Shown piece after piece: positions 15,895 to 24,805 of a stretch of 35,147 nt of DNA; positions within the stretch are counted from its first letter, which is position 1; the number at the start of each line of letters is the position of its first letter. The position numbers and the translations under genes are program-made. The notes beneath the pieces are model-generated. The model ran no database searches and had not been told where the DNA came from. It saw nothing but the letters and a program-made list of their open reading frames with translations. The stretch is taken from IMG/VR virus record IMGVR_UViG_3300046369_000195, positions 1-35,147 of that record; one strand, 5' to 3'. Source of the DNA: a virus.

Positions 15895-16214
15895 CTACTA
15901 CCGAACGCACCACAAACTTTAGGGTACTAAACCCGATTACAGCGACAACGCGAGAAATCGCTGAGTTGCTAAACCGCACGATTAATGGCGGTTTAAACAG
16001 TGTTGGGTATGTAACTTTGCCTGCTAACTCAACGCAGGTAACAACAAGTGAGCCTAGATATTCAACGTCTAGTCTTGTGTTTTTTGCAGCAGTAGACCAT
16101 AGCCCTTACCATCACAATCCTTGGATTGACAGCACCAGCGCAGACGGAACTATGGTTATTAACTTTGACAATCAGGGACACGATGCACGATTTGCCTACC
16201 TTATTATCGGCTGA
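15891..16214 (+). CDS. Small structural hypothetical protein
   Basis: The 107 residues start MTTTERTTNFRVLNPITATTREIAELLN and then become beta-rich (SVGYVTLPANSTQVTT, LVFFAAVDHSPYHH, GTMVINFDNQG). Genes like this commonly follow the tail hub in related phages. It might be a small tail protein. It overlaps the hub stop (ATGA), and its end overlaps the next gene by 32 bases. Confidence 0.65.
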   Translation: MTTTERTTNFRVLNPITATTREIAELLNRTINGGLNSVGYVTLPANSTQVTTSEPRYSTSSLVFFAAVDHSPYHHNPWIDSTSADGTMVINFDNQGHDARFAYLIIG

Positions 16215-16584
16215 AGACAAGCTGAAGGAAAGGTTTGAGAAAAACCGCAAGTACATTGCGGATGCCCTCGAATACTCCGGCGGCACGCACTCAATAGACG
16301 ACGTTTACCTTGCCTGCGCTGTTGGCGAGGCACAGTTACATCCACTGGAAAAGTCGTGTATTATAACTGAGGTTGTGGACTACCCAAGCCTGACCGTTTG
16401 TCGTATCTGGCTGGCCGGTGGAGACTTGGACGAGCTAATGCAAGCTGAGAAGTCTATTGCGGTTTGGGCTAAGGCTCAGGGATGTGATGCGATGGAAATT
16501 AACGGTCGGATGGGCTGGAAACGAAAGCTCAAGGATTACAAAGCCACGTCTGTGGTTCTAACAAAGGATTTGAGAGATGAGTAA
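16183..16584 (+). CDS. Conserved phage protein, GNAT-like core
   Basis: I choose ATG at 16183, which has AGGGA five bases before it. A longer frame from 16126 lacks family resemblance. The 133 residues contain DVYLACAVGEAQLHPLEKSCIITEVVDYPS, then CRIWLAGGDLDELMQ and WAKAQGCDAMEINGRMGWKRKLKDY. This pattern is common in phage tail regions and looks like a small GNAT-type acetyltransferase fold; whether it is active is unknown. T7 gp13 is a comparable small protein, but equating them is speculative. Confidence 0.7.
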   Translation: MHDLPTLLSAEDKLKERFEKNRKYIADALEYSGGTHSIDDVYLACAVGEAQLHPLEKSCIITEVVDYPSLTVCRIWLAGGDLDELMQAEKSIAVWAKAQGCDAMEINGRMGWKRKLKDYKATSVVLTKDLRDE

Positions 16585-17539
16585 AGGCGGGGGTGGAGAC
16601 ACCAGACAAATCGTCCAGACAACTGCGGCACCAGAATACGCGCAGCCATTTTTAGAGTATGGCCTGTCTGAGGCTAAAGAATTATACGGTCAGCAGCCTG
16701 AGTATTACAGAGGCCCGACCACTATTGGGTTTTCACCTGAATCAGAAATGGCTCTTTCTGCGACGCGTGAGCGCGCCTTGGGCGGCTCCCCGCTTGTATC
16801 TGGGGCGCAGTCCTTAACAGGTCAGGCGATGGCTGGGGGATTGCAAAACTTAGCTATGCCATACGCTCAAAGATTAGCCGGTGGCGCTAATCTAGGTGAA
16901 TCAATCGGCATGATGCGCCAGACGGCTCGCGGTGACTTCCTTGGCGGGTCACCCGGCCTTAGCGGAGCTATTGAGCGTGCGTTAGACCCTGTTGAGGAGC
17001 GTATGCAGGCGGAACAAAGTATGGCTGGGCGTTATGGCAGCGCATACGGTCAGAGAGCAGCAGCAGATGCTATGAGCCGCGTCGCTGGTGACATAGCTTA
17101 CCGAGATTACGCCTCAGAGCGGGCAAACCAGCTTGCGGCGCAACAAAATCTTGCGGCGCTGCAAGAGGCTCAATACGGAAGCCAGCTTCGCGGTATGGGT
17201 GCGCTTGGGCAGCTTAGTTCAGCAGATATACAAAGACGCCTTGGCGCGGCAGCGGCTGCGCCTGGTATGGCAGAGCTTGATTACGCCGACTTGGCGAAAT
17301 TGGGTGCCGTCGGCGGTGCGCGCGAGGCTCAGTCTCAAGCGGAATTGCAGGCTGACATTGAGCGCTTTAATATGGAACAGCAGCAGCCCCTTATGTCGCT
17401 GGCAAACTATATGGCAACTGTTCAGGGCGGTACGGTTGGCGGTCAGTCGACTACGCCGGTATTTAGAAATACGACAGGTGATTTCCTGAGTGGTTTGAGT
17501 GGTCTGGCTGGCGTCGGCAAGGCATTTGGGCTTTTATAG
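16577..17539 (+). CDS. Putative ejection (internal virion) protein 1
   Basis: The 320-residue protein begins with a Gly-rich leader and then APEYAQPFLEYGLSEAKELY and TIGFSPESEMALSATRERALGGSPL. The long helical middle includes MAGRYGSAYGQRAAADAMSRVAGDIAYRDYASERANQL, a strongly recurrent phage pattern. It ends in Gly-rich LSGLSGLAGVGKAFGLL. Low cysteine, Gly/Ala/Gln-rich helices and location before two similar proteins suggest one of the set injected with DNA. The family has no assigned biochemical role that I know. The start overlaps the preceding gene by eight bases. Confidence 0.7.
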   Translation: MSKGGGGDTRQIVQTTAAPEYAQPFLEYGLSEAKELYGQQPEYYRGPTTIGFSPESEMALSATRERALGGSPLVSGAQSLTGQAMAGGLQNLAMPYAQRLAGGANLGESIGMMRQTARGDFLGGSPGLSGAIERALDPVEERMQAEQSMAGRYGSAYGQRAAADAMSRVAGDIAYRDYASERANQLAAQQNLAALQEAQYGSQLRGMGALGQLSSADIQRRLGAAAAAPGMAELDYADLAKLGAVGGAREAQSQAELQADIERFNMEQQQPLMSLANYMATVQGGTVGGQSTTPVFRNTTGDFLSGLSGLAGVGKAFGLL

Positions 17540-17554
17540 GTTAGGGGACTAAGC

Positions 17555-18865
17555 ATGTCTGTAGGTACAGAAACATTTTTACGGTTGCTGCAACAGCAGC
17601 AGCAGGCGGCTCCAACGCCTTCGGCTAATATTATGCGTCAGTATCAAACGCCTTACGGCGTTGCGCCGCCAATGGCGTTGCGTCGCCCTCAACCGCCAAG
17701 CGCTATGCCAACCGCGCCCAAACTTTCGCCAATGATGCAGGCAATCGCCAACCGCGCGGCTATGTCAAAGCTGACGCCGAGCGCTGGTCAGGTTGGCCTG
17801 CCAACTGGTGGCGCAGGTGGGATGCCTCAGCCTAGCGCACCTACAATGCCTCAGGGCGGCGGCGCACCAGCACAGACTACATTTGCCCAGCGGTTTGCCC
17901 AGCCTCAGACACAGGCGCTTCTTGGGGGTGCTATAGCAGGCGCTGAGGCTTCAGGTTACCAAGACCGTCCGGTTTCGCTCGGTCAGGTTTTAGGCCGTAT
18001 GGGTGCTGGCGCTATGGGAAGCTATCAAGCCGCTGAGGATCGCATTGCGGCTCAGAAGGCGGCGTCTCAAAAATCAGTTATTGACCGGCTATTGGCTGAG
18101 GCGCAGTACGCCAAAGCCACACGTCCAGACACAACTAGCCTTCTCAAAAACTTGGCTGCTGCGGGAATTGACCCCAATAGCCCAGAGGGTCAGAAAATCA
18201 TAATGGATGCGCTAACAAAGCCCGGCACGACAATTATGACCGGTGGTGAAGGCGAGTTTCTAAAAGAAGGCATTAAAGCTGGGTTTGCCACAATCAAAGA
18301 AGCGCAGAAAGACATCAAAACAGACTCCACATTAGCGCCAAGGGTCATGCAAATTATTGATCTGATAGAGGGTGGCGCTGAGACAGGTAGGATACAAAGT
18401 GCCACAATGGGATTGCGCCAGCTCGGTAAGGAGCTGGGCTTCTTATCGGATGAGCAGGTGAGCAGTTTGCGTGACCAAGAAGTCTTGAGAAGCGCAATGT
18501 CTTATATGGTTCCGAGAATGAGGGTCACTGGGTCAGGTGCGTCATCTGACAGGGATATGGCCTTCTTTGCTCAGGCAGCGCCTATGATGACCAACAGCCC
18601 AGAAGGCAACCTAATAATAGCTAAGATGTTCAAGCAGCTAATGGATTATAACAAAAAGCGCCTGACCTTAATGGGCAAGACTTTGAAGAAAGACAAAAAC
18701 CTTCTTGGCTTTGAGGAAGCGGCAGACGCAGAACTTGGCGCGTTTTACCAAAGAGCGAAAAATCAAGACGAGCTTGACAGTTTAGTTGAAAGCGGAGCCA
18801 TAAAAGAAGGTGATGTTTACTATAACGGTCTTGCTGGTGAGTTCCAAATTTTAGGAAGAGATTAA
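17555..18865 (+). CDS. Putative ejection (internal virion) protein 2
   Basis: The 436 residues open with Gln/Pro-rich disordered sequence (LLQQQQQAAP, PPMALRRPQPPSA) to about residue 120. A helical part follows, with VSLGQVLGRMGAGAMGSYQAAEDRIAAQK. The C-terminal half includes LRDQEVLRSAMSYMVPRMRVTGSGASSDRDM, recurrent in phage ejection-region proteins. The role inferred from position and composition is delivery into the cell, perhaps forming part of a channel. AGGGGA precedes the ATG. Confidence 0.68.
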   Translation: MSVGTETFLRLLQQQQQAAPTPSANIMRQYQTPYGVAPPMALRRPQPPSAMPTAPKLSPMMQAIANRAAMSKLTPSAGQVGLPTGGAGGMPQPSAPTMPQGGGAPAQTTFAQRFAQPQTQALLGGAIAGAEASGYQDRPVSLGQVLGRMGAGAMGSYQAAEDRIAAQKAASQKSVIDRLLAEAQYAKATRPDTTSLLKNLAAAGIDPNSPEGQKIIMDALTKPGTTIMTGGEGEFLKEGIKAGFATIKEAQKDIKTDSTLAPRVMQIIDLIEGGAETGRIQSATMGLRQLGKELGFLSDEQVSSLRDQEVLRSAMSYMVPRMRVTGSGASSDRDMAFFAQAAPMMTNSPEGNLIIAKMFKQLMDYNKKRLTLMGKTLKKDKNLLGFEEAADAELGAFYQRAKNQDELDSLVESGAIKEGDVYYNGLAGEFQILGRD

Positions 18866-18866
18866 A

Positions 18867-20435
18867 ATGGCTTCAAAATACACGCTCTCACCTAAAAAGA
18901 AACTTCAGTCTGGCACTGGCCGCACTGGTATGGACATTGCGGCTGACATTGGCCGCGCGGCAGCTCAAGGCCTGACGTTTGGCCTCTCAGATGAAATATA
19001 CGGCGCTTATAAAGCCTTTACGTCTGATAAGTCATACGAAGATGCGGCTAATGAGATACGCGAGGGGCTGGCTAGGTTCAAAGAGACAGACCCAGTCAAA
19101 GCATACGGCTTTGAGATATTAGGCTCTTTGCTGACTGGCGGCGCTGGCGCTGCGGCTGCAAAGCTAGGTGCAAAAGCCGCTGGAACAATCGGCGGCGGCA
19201 TTTACGGAGCCGCAACCGGAGAAACCCCAGAGGAAAGAATTGTTGGCGGCGCTATAGGCGCACCGCTTGGACTGGCGACTGCGGCTGCCGGTCAAGCTAT
19301 AAGCCCCAAAGTAACGCAAGCCGCGCAAGCCTTAATGAAAAAAGGTTATCCCCTGACACCCGGTCAGGCTTTGGGTGGCGTAACTAAATCTATTGAAGAA
19401 AAAATATCTTTGCCGTTTGCTCAGGAAATGATCCAAGGCCAGCAGAAAAACGTAATGAAGGCGTTTAATCGCGATATGGTCGAAACTGCCGTCGCACCAA
19501 TTGGCGCTAAATTGCCAAAAAACCTAGAGGGCGAAGACTTGGTCGAGGCAGCCTCTGAGGCTGTTAGCGACGCTTATGGTAAGGTTGTGCCAAAGCTGTC
19601 TATCGACGCCTCTGTGCTGCCAAATAAGGCAGCAGAGATAGCTGCAAGAAGGCAGCTAAACGCTGCCGACGCAAAAGAGTTTAACGAAATAATAAAAGAC
19701 CTAGTGCAAAGAAACGTGTCTGGTGGAAAGCTGTCCAAAGAAACCCTTAAAGACGTTGAGACAGATTTAACATCTGAGGTGTTTTCGACTGCCAACAAGG
19801 GCGGCAGAGAAGGCAGAATCGGCAGGGCGGTAAAAGAGTTTAGAGATGCCCTAAGAGCTGAAATATCTGCTCAAAACCCTAACGTGCCGGACTTGCAAAA
19901 TATTAATAAGGCATTTAGCGCAATGCGCCCTATTGAAAAAGCCAAGGAAAGCGCGTTATCGAAGGCAGGCATTTTCGGCCCAACGCAGCTTTTGCGGCAA
20001 ATGAAAAAGAAAGCGCCGACCGACCCAATCAAGGCGGCAGCTAGGCAGGCGCGTGAGGTCATTGGCCCGACTGTCCCATCAAGTGGGTCAGCCGAGAGGA
20101 TTGCCGTTAGCGAAATGTTCCGCAACCCATTTGGTATGGCGGCTGGCGTGCCTACGTCTCTTTTACTTAGCGGGCTTTACAGAACACCACCGGGGCGCAA
20201 GTTGGCTAGAGGCATGATACAAGCCCCTGGTGCAGCATTGCGTCGAGGCGCACCAGCAGCAGGCGGCTTGCTGTCTCAGCAGGTGCCTTCACCCATCAGC
20301 TCCGCCCAAGCAGGCTCAATCGAAAATATGGCGGCTGGCGGAAACATCGTCGGCTACGAGACTGTGACGGATCGTCAGGGCAACCCTGTCACGTTTGCCA
20401 AGACATCTGATGGCCGTGCGGTGCGCGTGCGCTAG
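18867..20435 (+). CDS. Putative ejection (internal virion) protein 3
   Basis: The 522 residues contain the hallmark AAQGLTFGLSDEIYGAYKA (about 33-51) seen in many podovirus internal proteins. A weakly hydrophobic Gly/Ala segment follows (about 85-150, LLTGGAGAAAAKLGAKAAG) that could insert in membrane. YPLTPGQALGG and long helices come next, and a tail mentions GGLLSQQVPSP. It should be ejected after adsorption and help DNA cross the envelope. No lytic transglycosylase domain is visible in any of the three ejection proteins. Confidence 0.72.
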   Translation: MASKYTLSPKKKLQSGTGRTGMDIAADIGRAAAQGLTFGLSDEIYGAYKAFTSDKSYEDAANEIREGLARFKETDPVKAYGFEILGSLLTGGAGAAAAKLGAKAAGTIGGGIYGAATGETPEERIVGGAIGAPLGLATAAAGQAISPKVTQAAQALMKKGYPLTPGQALGGVTKSIEEKISLPFAQEMIQGQQKNVMKAFNRDMVETAVAPIGAKLPKNLEGEDLVEAASEAVSDAYGKVVPKLSIDASVLPNKAAEIAARRQLNAADAKEFNEIIKDLVQRNVSGGKLSKETLKDVETDLTSEVFSTANKGGREGRIGRAVKEFRDALRAEISAQNPNVPDLQNINKAFSAMRPIEKAKESALSKAGIFGPTQLLRQMKKKAPTDPIKAAARQAREVIGPTVPSSGSAERIAVSEMFRNPFGMAAGVPTSLLLSGLYRTPPGRKLARGMIQAPGAALRRGAPAAGGLLSQQVPSPISSAQAGSIENMAAGGNIVGYETVTDRQGNPVTFAKTSDGRAVRVR

Positions 20436-20440
20436 ATTTA

Positions 20441-20475
20441 TGGTATAAATAGGCAGTTGCCTTTAGGAGAACAGA
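20441..20475 (+). promoter_or_regulatory. Possible extended -10 promoter and strong RBS before fibres
   Basis: The 40-base gap has TGGTATAAAT, an extended -10-like element without a clear -35, then a small GGCA/TGCC hairpin and AGGAGAACAG before the ATG. The gap interrupts an otherwise tightly packed operon, so an extra start for the fibre genes is plausible but weakly supported. Confidence 0.3.
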
Positions 20476-21945
20476 ATGGCCAAAAATTCTATCAGAGACT
20501 ACTCGGCAACGAATAGTAGCAATACGGACATCCAGAGTATCGACATCTCTGAAGGATGTAGCCCGGCGGGGATAAATAATGCCATCCGGGAGGTTATGGC
20601 CGACCTAAAGGATGTGTCTACTGGCGCGGTGGCTCTGGAAAGTCCTGCGATGGATAGTGCGTCTCTGACAGGCGATTTGACCTTCGGCGACAACGACAAG
20701 GCCATCTTTGGTGCTGCCAGTGACATGCAGATTTACCACGATGCTGGCAATAGCCGTATTGTAGATGCTGGAACAGGCAACCTAAACCTGCAAGCCGATA
20801 ACAATATCAATATTCTTAACAATGCTGGCACAGAATTTAAGGCGCAGTTCATTACTAATGGTGCAGTTAATTTATTTTACGACAACAGCAAAAAGTTAGA
20901 AACCACAGCCACAGGCGTTGACGTAACTGGCACTGGTACAATGGACAGATTGGGCTTGGGGGCTGCTGCACACGCATCAGCGGCCTTACTTCTAACAACA
21001 ACCAACCAGCATATTCGTCTTGATAATGGTGGTGAACTTGGAGTTATAGAATTAGAATCTAATGGCGATTTGAATATTTGGGCGCACGGCGAGGGCGAAA
21101 CAATCAATCTTAAAACTGGGTCTGGCGCAGGAGCTGATGTTTTAAGCGTTGTCGGTAACTTCGTTGGCATTGGCACGAGTTCGCCTTCACGACTGTTGTC
21201 ATTGAACTCAAGTAACGCATCTATTAATTTTAGCAATGGCACTTGGACAAACGAGATTATCAACAGTTCTGGTCAGATGGAGTTTCGTGCTGACCACACA
21301 AACGCGACTGGTAGTTCTTCGATTTTGTTTAGTGTCGATGGCTCAGAAAATATGCGCCTCGAAGGTGGACACTTGCTGTTGAACAACACAACCACTATCA
21401 GAAATGCAAGTGAAGAAGGCGTATCTATTGAAGCCGGTGGACGCATTTTTTTAGGCAGAGGTGCTTCGTCTGGCGGGTTTTCACATTTGGGTTTTGTTAA
21501 CGTGAATGGGATTGTTGGCACAGTTTCTACATCTGGTTCTTCCACAGCTTACAACACAACTAGTGACTATCGCCTCAAAGAAAATGTAACTTATGATTGG
21601 GATGCTACCACACGCCTCAAACAACTCAAGCCAGCACGTTTTAACTTTATCACTGACGCAGATACCACAGTCGATGGTTTCCTAGCCCACGAGGTGTCGC
21701 ACGATACTGACGGTAATCCGCTTGTACCAGAAGCAATTACTGGCACCAAAGACGCTATGCGTGACGAGGAGTACGAGGTCACACCAGCGGTGCTTGATGA
21801 TGATGGCAACGAGGTCACACCAGCAGTTATGGGTACACGGTCTGTGCCTGATTATCAGGGAATCGATCAGTCTAAACTCGTACCACTGCTCGTGAAAACT
21901 ATAATCGAATTAGAAGCCCGCATTACGGCACTGGAGGCTAACTAA
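20476..21945 (+). CDS. Tail fibre/spike 1 with S74 chaperone
   Basis: The 489-residue trimeric fibre probably binds the host. Residues 1-45 (SIRDYSATNSSNTD, EGCSPAGINNAIREVMADLK) are a virion attachment module shared with the next gene. The shaft is beta-rich, with repeated phrases such as GNLNLQADNNINI and NLFYDNSKKLETTATGVDV common to marine fibres. The C-terminus is an intramolecular chaperone (peptidase S74): S363-D364 and K368 in TSDYRLKEN form the self-cleavage site, followed by GFLAHEV and a terminal coil LLVKTIIELEARITALEA. The chaperone should cut itself off after trimer folding. Confidence 0.88.
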   Translation: MAKNSIRDYSATNSSNTDIQSIDISEGCSPAGINNAIREVMADLKDVSTGAVALESPAMDSASLTGDLTFGDNDKAIFGAASDMQIYHDAGNSRIVDAGTGNLNLQADNNINILNNAGTEFKAQFITNGAVNLFYDNSKKLETTATGVDVTGTGTMDRLGLGAAAHASAALLLTTTNQHIRLDNGGELGVIELESNGDLNIWAHGEGETINLKTGSGAGADVLSVVGNFVGIGTSSPSRLLSLNSSNASINFSNGTWTNEIINSSGQMEFRADHTNATGSSSILFSVDGSENMRLEGGHLLLNNTTTIRNASEEGVSIEAGGRIFLGRGASSGGFSHLGFVNVNGIVGTVSTSGSSTAYNTTSDYRLKENVTYDWDATTRLKQLKPARFNFITDADTTVDGFLAHEVSHDTDGNPLVPEAITGTKDAMRDEEYEVTPAVLDDDGNEVTPAVMGTRSVPDYQGIDQSKLVPLLVKTIIELEARITALEAN

Positions 21946-23660
21946 TGGCTAAGGATAAGATTACCGACTATGACGCCGTAGCGTCCAATAACCTGGATGT
22001 TGGCGGGATTTCCGTGGCCGAGGGCATGCTTCCCAGTGGTGTGAACAACTCTATCCGGGAGTTGATGAGCCATCAGAAAGAGGCTTTCGGCTCTGGCACT
22101 CCGCTGTATGTTGACCAGACGAATAATCGGGTTGGCGTGAACAATGCGGCCCCTGCAACTGCGCTTGACGTTTTAGGGGCTGCTAACGTAGTCACACTGG
22201 CGGGAAGTAATGCTACCACCTCCTATAGCACTTACATGTACAACACATCAACTATTGCGGGTTATATTGGCAATGGTTCAGGTATTTTGTCAGGTGCTAG
22301 CAGCAGCGATTTTATTATACGTTCTGAAGGAAATTTGGCATTTACGAGTAACGGTAATAACAGAACGATGACGCTAGATACTAGCGGCAACGTGGGCATT
22401 GGCGCAGTTCCAGAAACTACCTATGTACAAAAAACCACATTGCGATTAAGTTCAACTGCCTCTTTAATAGCTGGAACGTCTTACTATCCCTATCCATATT
22501 ATATAGCAAACAATCTCAATTATGATGCTTCAGACAACCTCAAATACATAGCAAATTCAGGCGGGGCATTGCTTTCTGTTAACGCTCACACTGGTGGCAG
22601 CTTTTCATTTTATACTGCGCCAGCAGGGACAGCAGGGGCAACGGCAAGCCTTTCAGAAAAGATGAGGCTTGCTACTGATGGTCGTTGGTGGGTCGGTGAA
22701 GCAGTAGGAACTACCTTAGGTGGTAACGGTGGTGAGGCTGCAACAGGGATTATGCACTACTCTACTTCTGTAGATGCTTATACTGTTATTCAGTCAAATG
22801 GTTCAAATGCTCCTTTGTATGTTGCGCGCGGACCCAGCGCGAGTGGTAATGCCTTTATAAGTTTTGGTGAAAATGGTGTTGGTACAGGAAGAATTGGCAC
22901 CGTTGGTAATAGACTGTATATTGCAGACCAAAATTCAAATACGGGGATTTCCTTTTTTCAAGCTTCTTTAATTCCCACCAATATCAATGGAACAGCAGTA
23001 GATAACACTTATGATTGTGGACACTCTAGCTACAGATGGGATGATATTCGTGCGACCAACGGCACTATTCAAACATCTGACGCTAACGAAAAACAGCAAA
23101 TCGCAGCACTGACTGACGCTGAAATGACAGCGGCTAAAGCTATTAGCGCACTGTTCAAGACTTTCAAGTGGAACAGCGCAGTCGAAACAAAAGGCGATGC
23201 TGCAAGAACACACGCTGGCGTAATTGCACAAGACGTTCAAGCAGCTATGACTGCCGCTGGGTTAGACGCTGGTGACTATGCGTTCTTCATTAGTGATACT
23301 TGGTGGGAAACACAGACTGAGGTTCCTGCGGTTGAGGCTGTTGATGCAGTTGATGCAGTTTATGAAGATGTTGTTATTCCGGCTGTTGAAGAAGAACTGG
23401 ATGAAGATGGCAACGTCATTGTTGAGGCACAACCAGAACGCACTGAACACCGTCTTGTTAGCGAGGGTATTCGGGCCGTAGAAGCTGTTGCAGCCTACAC
23501 ACGCACAGACGTTTACGACACAGCCGAAGAAGCCCCAGAGGGTGCTACAGAACGCACACGGATGGGTATTCGTTATCCTGAGTTGCTGGCGTTTATCGGT
23601 GCGGCAACTGAGCAGCGTTTGAGCAATATTGAAACACGCCTAGCGGCACTGGAGGCGTAA
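21945..23660 (+). CDS. Tail fibre/spike 2 with S74 chaperone
   Basis: This 571-residue paralogue shares the attachment module (ITDYDAVASNNLDV, EGMLPSGVNNSIRELM) and the S74 plan but has a different shaft, so the two fibres may recognise different receptors. The shaft has SEKMRLATDGRWWVG and many Asn/Gly turns. Cleavage residues S378-D379 and K383 are kept in TSDANEKQ. AGVIAQDVQAAM follows, then an acidic Val/Ala/Glu stretch (VPAVEAVDAVDAVYEDVV) and the coil RLSNIETRLAALEA. TAATG overlap joins it to fibre 1. Confidence 0.88.
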   Translation: MAKDKITDYDAVASNNLDVGGISVAEGMLPSGVNNSIRELMSHQKEAFGSGTPLYVDQTNNRVGVNNAAPATALDVLGAANVVTLAGSNATTSYSTYMYNTSTIAGYIGNGSGILSGASSSDFIIRSEGNLAFTSNGNNRTMTLDTSGNVGIGAVPETTYVQKTTLRLSSTASLIAGTSYYPYPYYIANNLNYDASDNLKYIANSGGALLSVNAHTGGSFSFYTAPAGTAGATASLSEKMRLATDGRWWVGEAVGTTLGGNGGEAATGIMHYSTSVDAYTVIQSNGSNAPLYVARGPSASGNAFISFGENGVGTGRIGTVGNRLYIADQNSNTGISFFQASLIPTNINGTAVDNTYDCGHSSYRWDDIRATNGTIQTSDANEKQQIAALTDAEMTAAKAISALFKTFKWNSAVETKGDAARTHAGVIAQDVQAAMTAAGLDAGDYAFFISDTWWETQTEVPAVEAVDAVDAVYEDVVIPAVEEELDEDGNVIVEAQPERTEHRLVSEGIRAVEAVAAYTRTDVYDTAEEAPEGATERTRMGIRYPELLAFIGAATEQRLSNIETRLAALEA

Positions 23661-23662
23661 CA

Positions 23663-23878
23663 ATGAACGAAGCAGCATCAAACGTAGTCACCATCGAAGG
23701 CAAGGAATATGATGAGGCGTCACTAGCTGACGACAGCAAATACTTCATCGCGCAAATCCGTGACTTACAAACAAAACAAGCAAAGCTAAAGTTTGACGCT
23801 GACCAAATCCAAGCAGCGTTGAACGCTATGACCAATGCGCTTATTGCGTCTGTCAATAAAGAAGACGACACGGAGTAA
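23663..23878 (+). CDS. Small DUF6447-like coiled-coil protein
   Basis: The 71 residues start with a beta part VVTIEGKEYDEASLADDSKYFI and continue into a helix IRDLQTKQAKLKFDADQIQAALNAM. This matches small phage proteins that follow fibres, resembling DUF6447. It could help fibre assembly or just lie at the start of the lysis block. GGAGG before ATG is strong. Confidence 0.65.
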   Translation: MNEAASNVVTIEGKEYDEASLADDSKYFIAQIRDLQTKQAKLKFDADQIQAALNAMTNALIASVNKEDDTE

Positions 23879-23881
23879 ATA

Positions 23882-24103
23882 ATGCAAATGACCAGCCTGA
23901 TAGATATGTTGCTTGGCCTCATCGCTGCGGCTGGGGCGTGGTGGATGAATGAAACCAGTAGAGAGCAGAAGCGCATCAATATCTTGCTGAATAAGACGCG
24001 GGAAGAATATGCCTCAAAGGACGATGTGCGCTCTGACATGCGTAACGTAATGGATGCACTGCACCGTGTCGAGGATAAGCTCGACAAAGTCTTGAGCCGG
24101 TAA
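23882..24103 (+). CDS. Small membrane-anchored coiled-coil protein
   Basis: The 73-residue protein has one N-terminal membrane helix (LIDMLLGLIAAAGAWWM, about 6-22) and a long charged helix ending VRSDMRNVMDALHRVEDKLDKVLSR. The plan resembles XhlA-type or inner spanin-like lysis helpers. Without clear family residues the exact role stays open. The neighbours downstream are lysis genes. Confidence 0.6.
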   Translation: MQMTSLIDMLLGLIAAAGAWWMNETSREQKRINILLNKTREEYASKDDVRSDMRNVMDALHRVEDKLDKVLSR

Positions 24104-24104
24104 G

Positions 24105-24305
24105 GTGTTCAAGGCGGTAATTCTCGCTTGCGTTATAGGATCGCCGACTGACTGCGTTGAGTTCCACGACGTCCGTGGCCCCTATTACACTGAGAGAGAG
24201 TGCCGCAACCGCGCTATGGAAATGTCCAGAGCGGTTGGCGAAATAGCTAACCTGATGCCGATCAAATGGCGTTGTGACGTTCTAAGGAAAGGTATGCTGT
24301 CCTAA
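24105..24305 (+). CDS. Small Cys-containing hypothetical protein (GTG start)
   Basis: GTG at 24105 directly follows the TAA of the previous gene. The 66 residues start with a short hydrophobic run FKAVILACVIG and contain four cysteines (in ILACVIG, TDCVEF, ERECRN and WRCDVL). The hydrophobic start is short for a signal peptide. Small proteins of this type occur in lysis regions of other phages. It might be an exported partner of the preceding membrane protein, but that is inference. It ends TAATG with the next gene. Confidence 0.55.
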   Translation: MFKAVILACVIGSPTDCVEFHDVRGPYYTERECRNRAMEMSRAVGEIANLMPIKWRCDVLRKGMLS

Positions 24306-24805
24306 TGGAGCCTATATCAACCGCATTGGCTGGGATTGCCCTGGTAAAAGCGAGTGTGGATGGGATCAAATCCGCACTCGGCACTGCAAAGGATATAGGC
24401 GCTATTGCCAATGACATCGACGCGCTTCTCAATGGGCAGGCTCAGGTTCAGGCTGCCAGCAACAAAAAGGCTGGTGTCGGATTGGCCGACCAATTCGGTG
24501 TTCAGTCGGTAGCCAAGGAAATGATCGACGCGAAAATCGCTGCCGAACAGGTCGCCGAAGTTCGCCGTCTGACAGACCACCGGTTTGGGGCAGGGACGTG
24601 GCAATCAATCTTGGATGAGCGAGCAAGGCGGATTAGGGAGGCCAAGGCCGCCCAGTTAGAGGCTCGCCGTCAGGCTCAATTGCGGCAAGATGAGGTTATG
24701 GAAAACGTAAAAATCGGATTGGCTATTTTCTTGTTGTCGGTGGTTGTGGTAGGTTTATTCGTCTTTGTGATGGTGTCAACCGCTGGAGCCATAGGGCTTA
24801 AATGA
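24305..24805 (+). CDS. Tail-anchored membrane protein in lysis block
   Basis: The 166 residues begin with a weakly hydrophobic helix (PISTALAGIALVKASVDGIKSAL), contain a charged coiled coil (LDERARRIREAKAAQLEARRQAQ) and end with one strong membrane helix (137-159, IGLALFLLSVV-like). Proteins of this plan are frequent near endolysins of marine phages without known function. It could be a pinholin-like or membrane-scaffold protein. The next start overlaps as ATGA. Confidence 0.6.
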   Translation: MEPISTALAGIALVKASVDGIKSALGTAKDIGAIANDIDALLNGQAQVQAASNKKAGVGLADQFGVQSVAKEMIDAKIAAEQVAEVRRLTDHRFGAGTWQSILDERARRIREAKAAQLEARRQAQLRQDEVMENVKIGLAIFLLSVVVVGLFVFVMVSTAGAIGLK

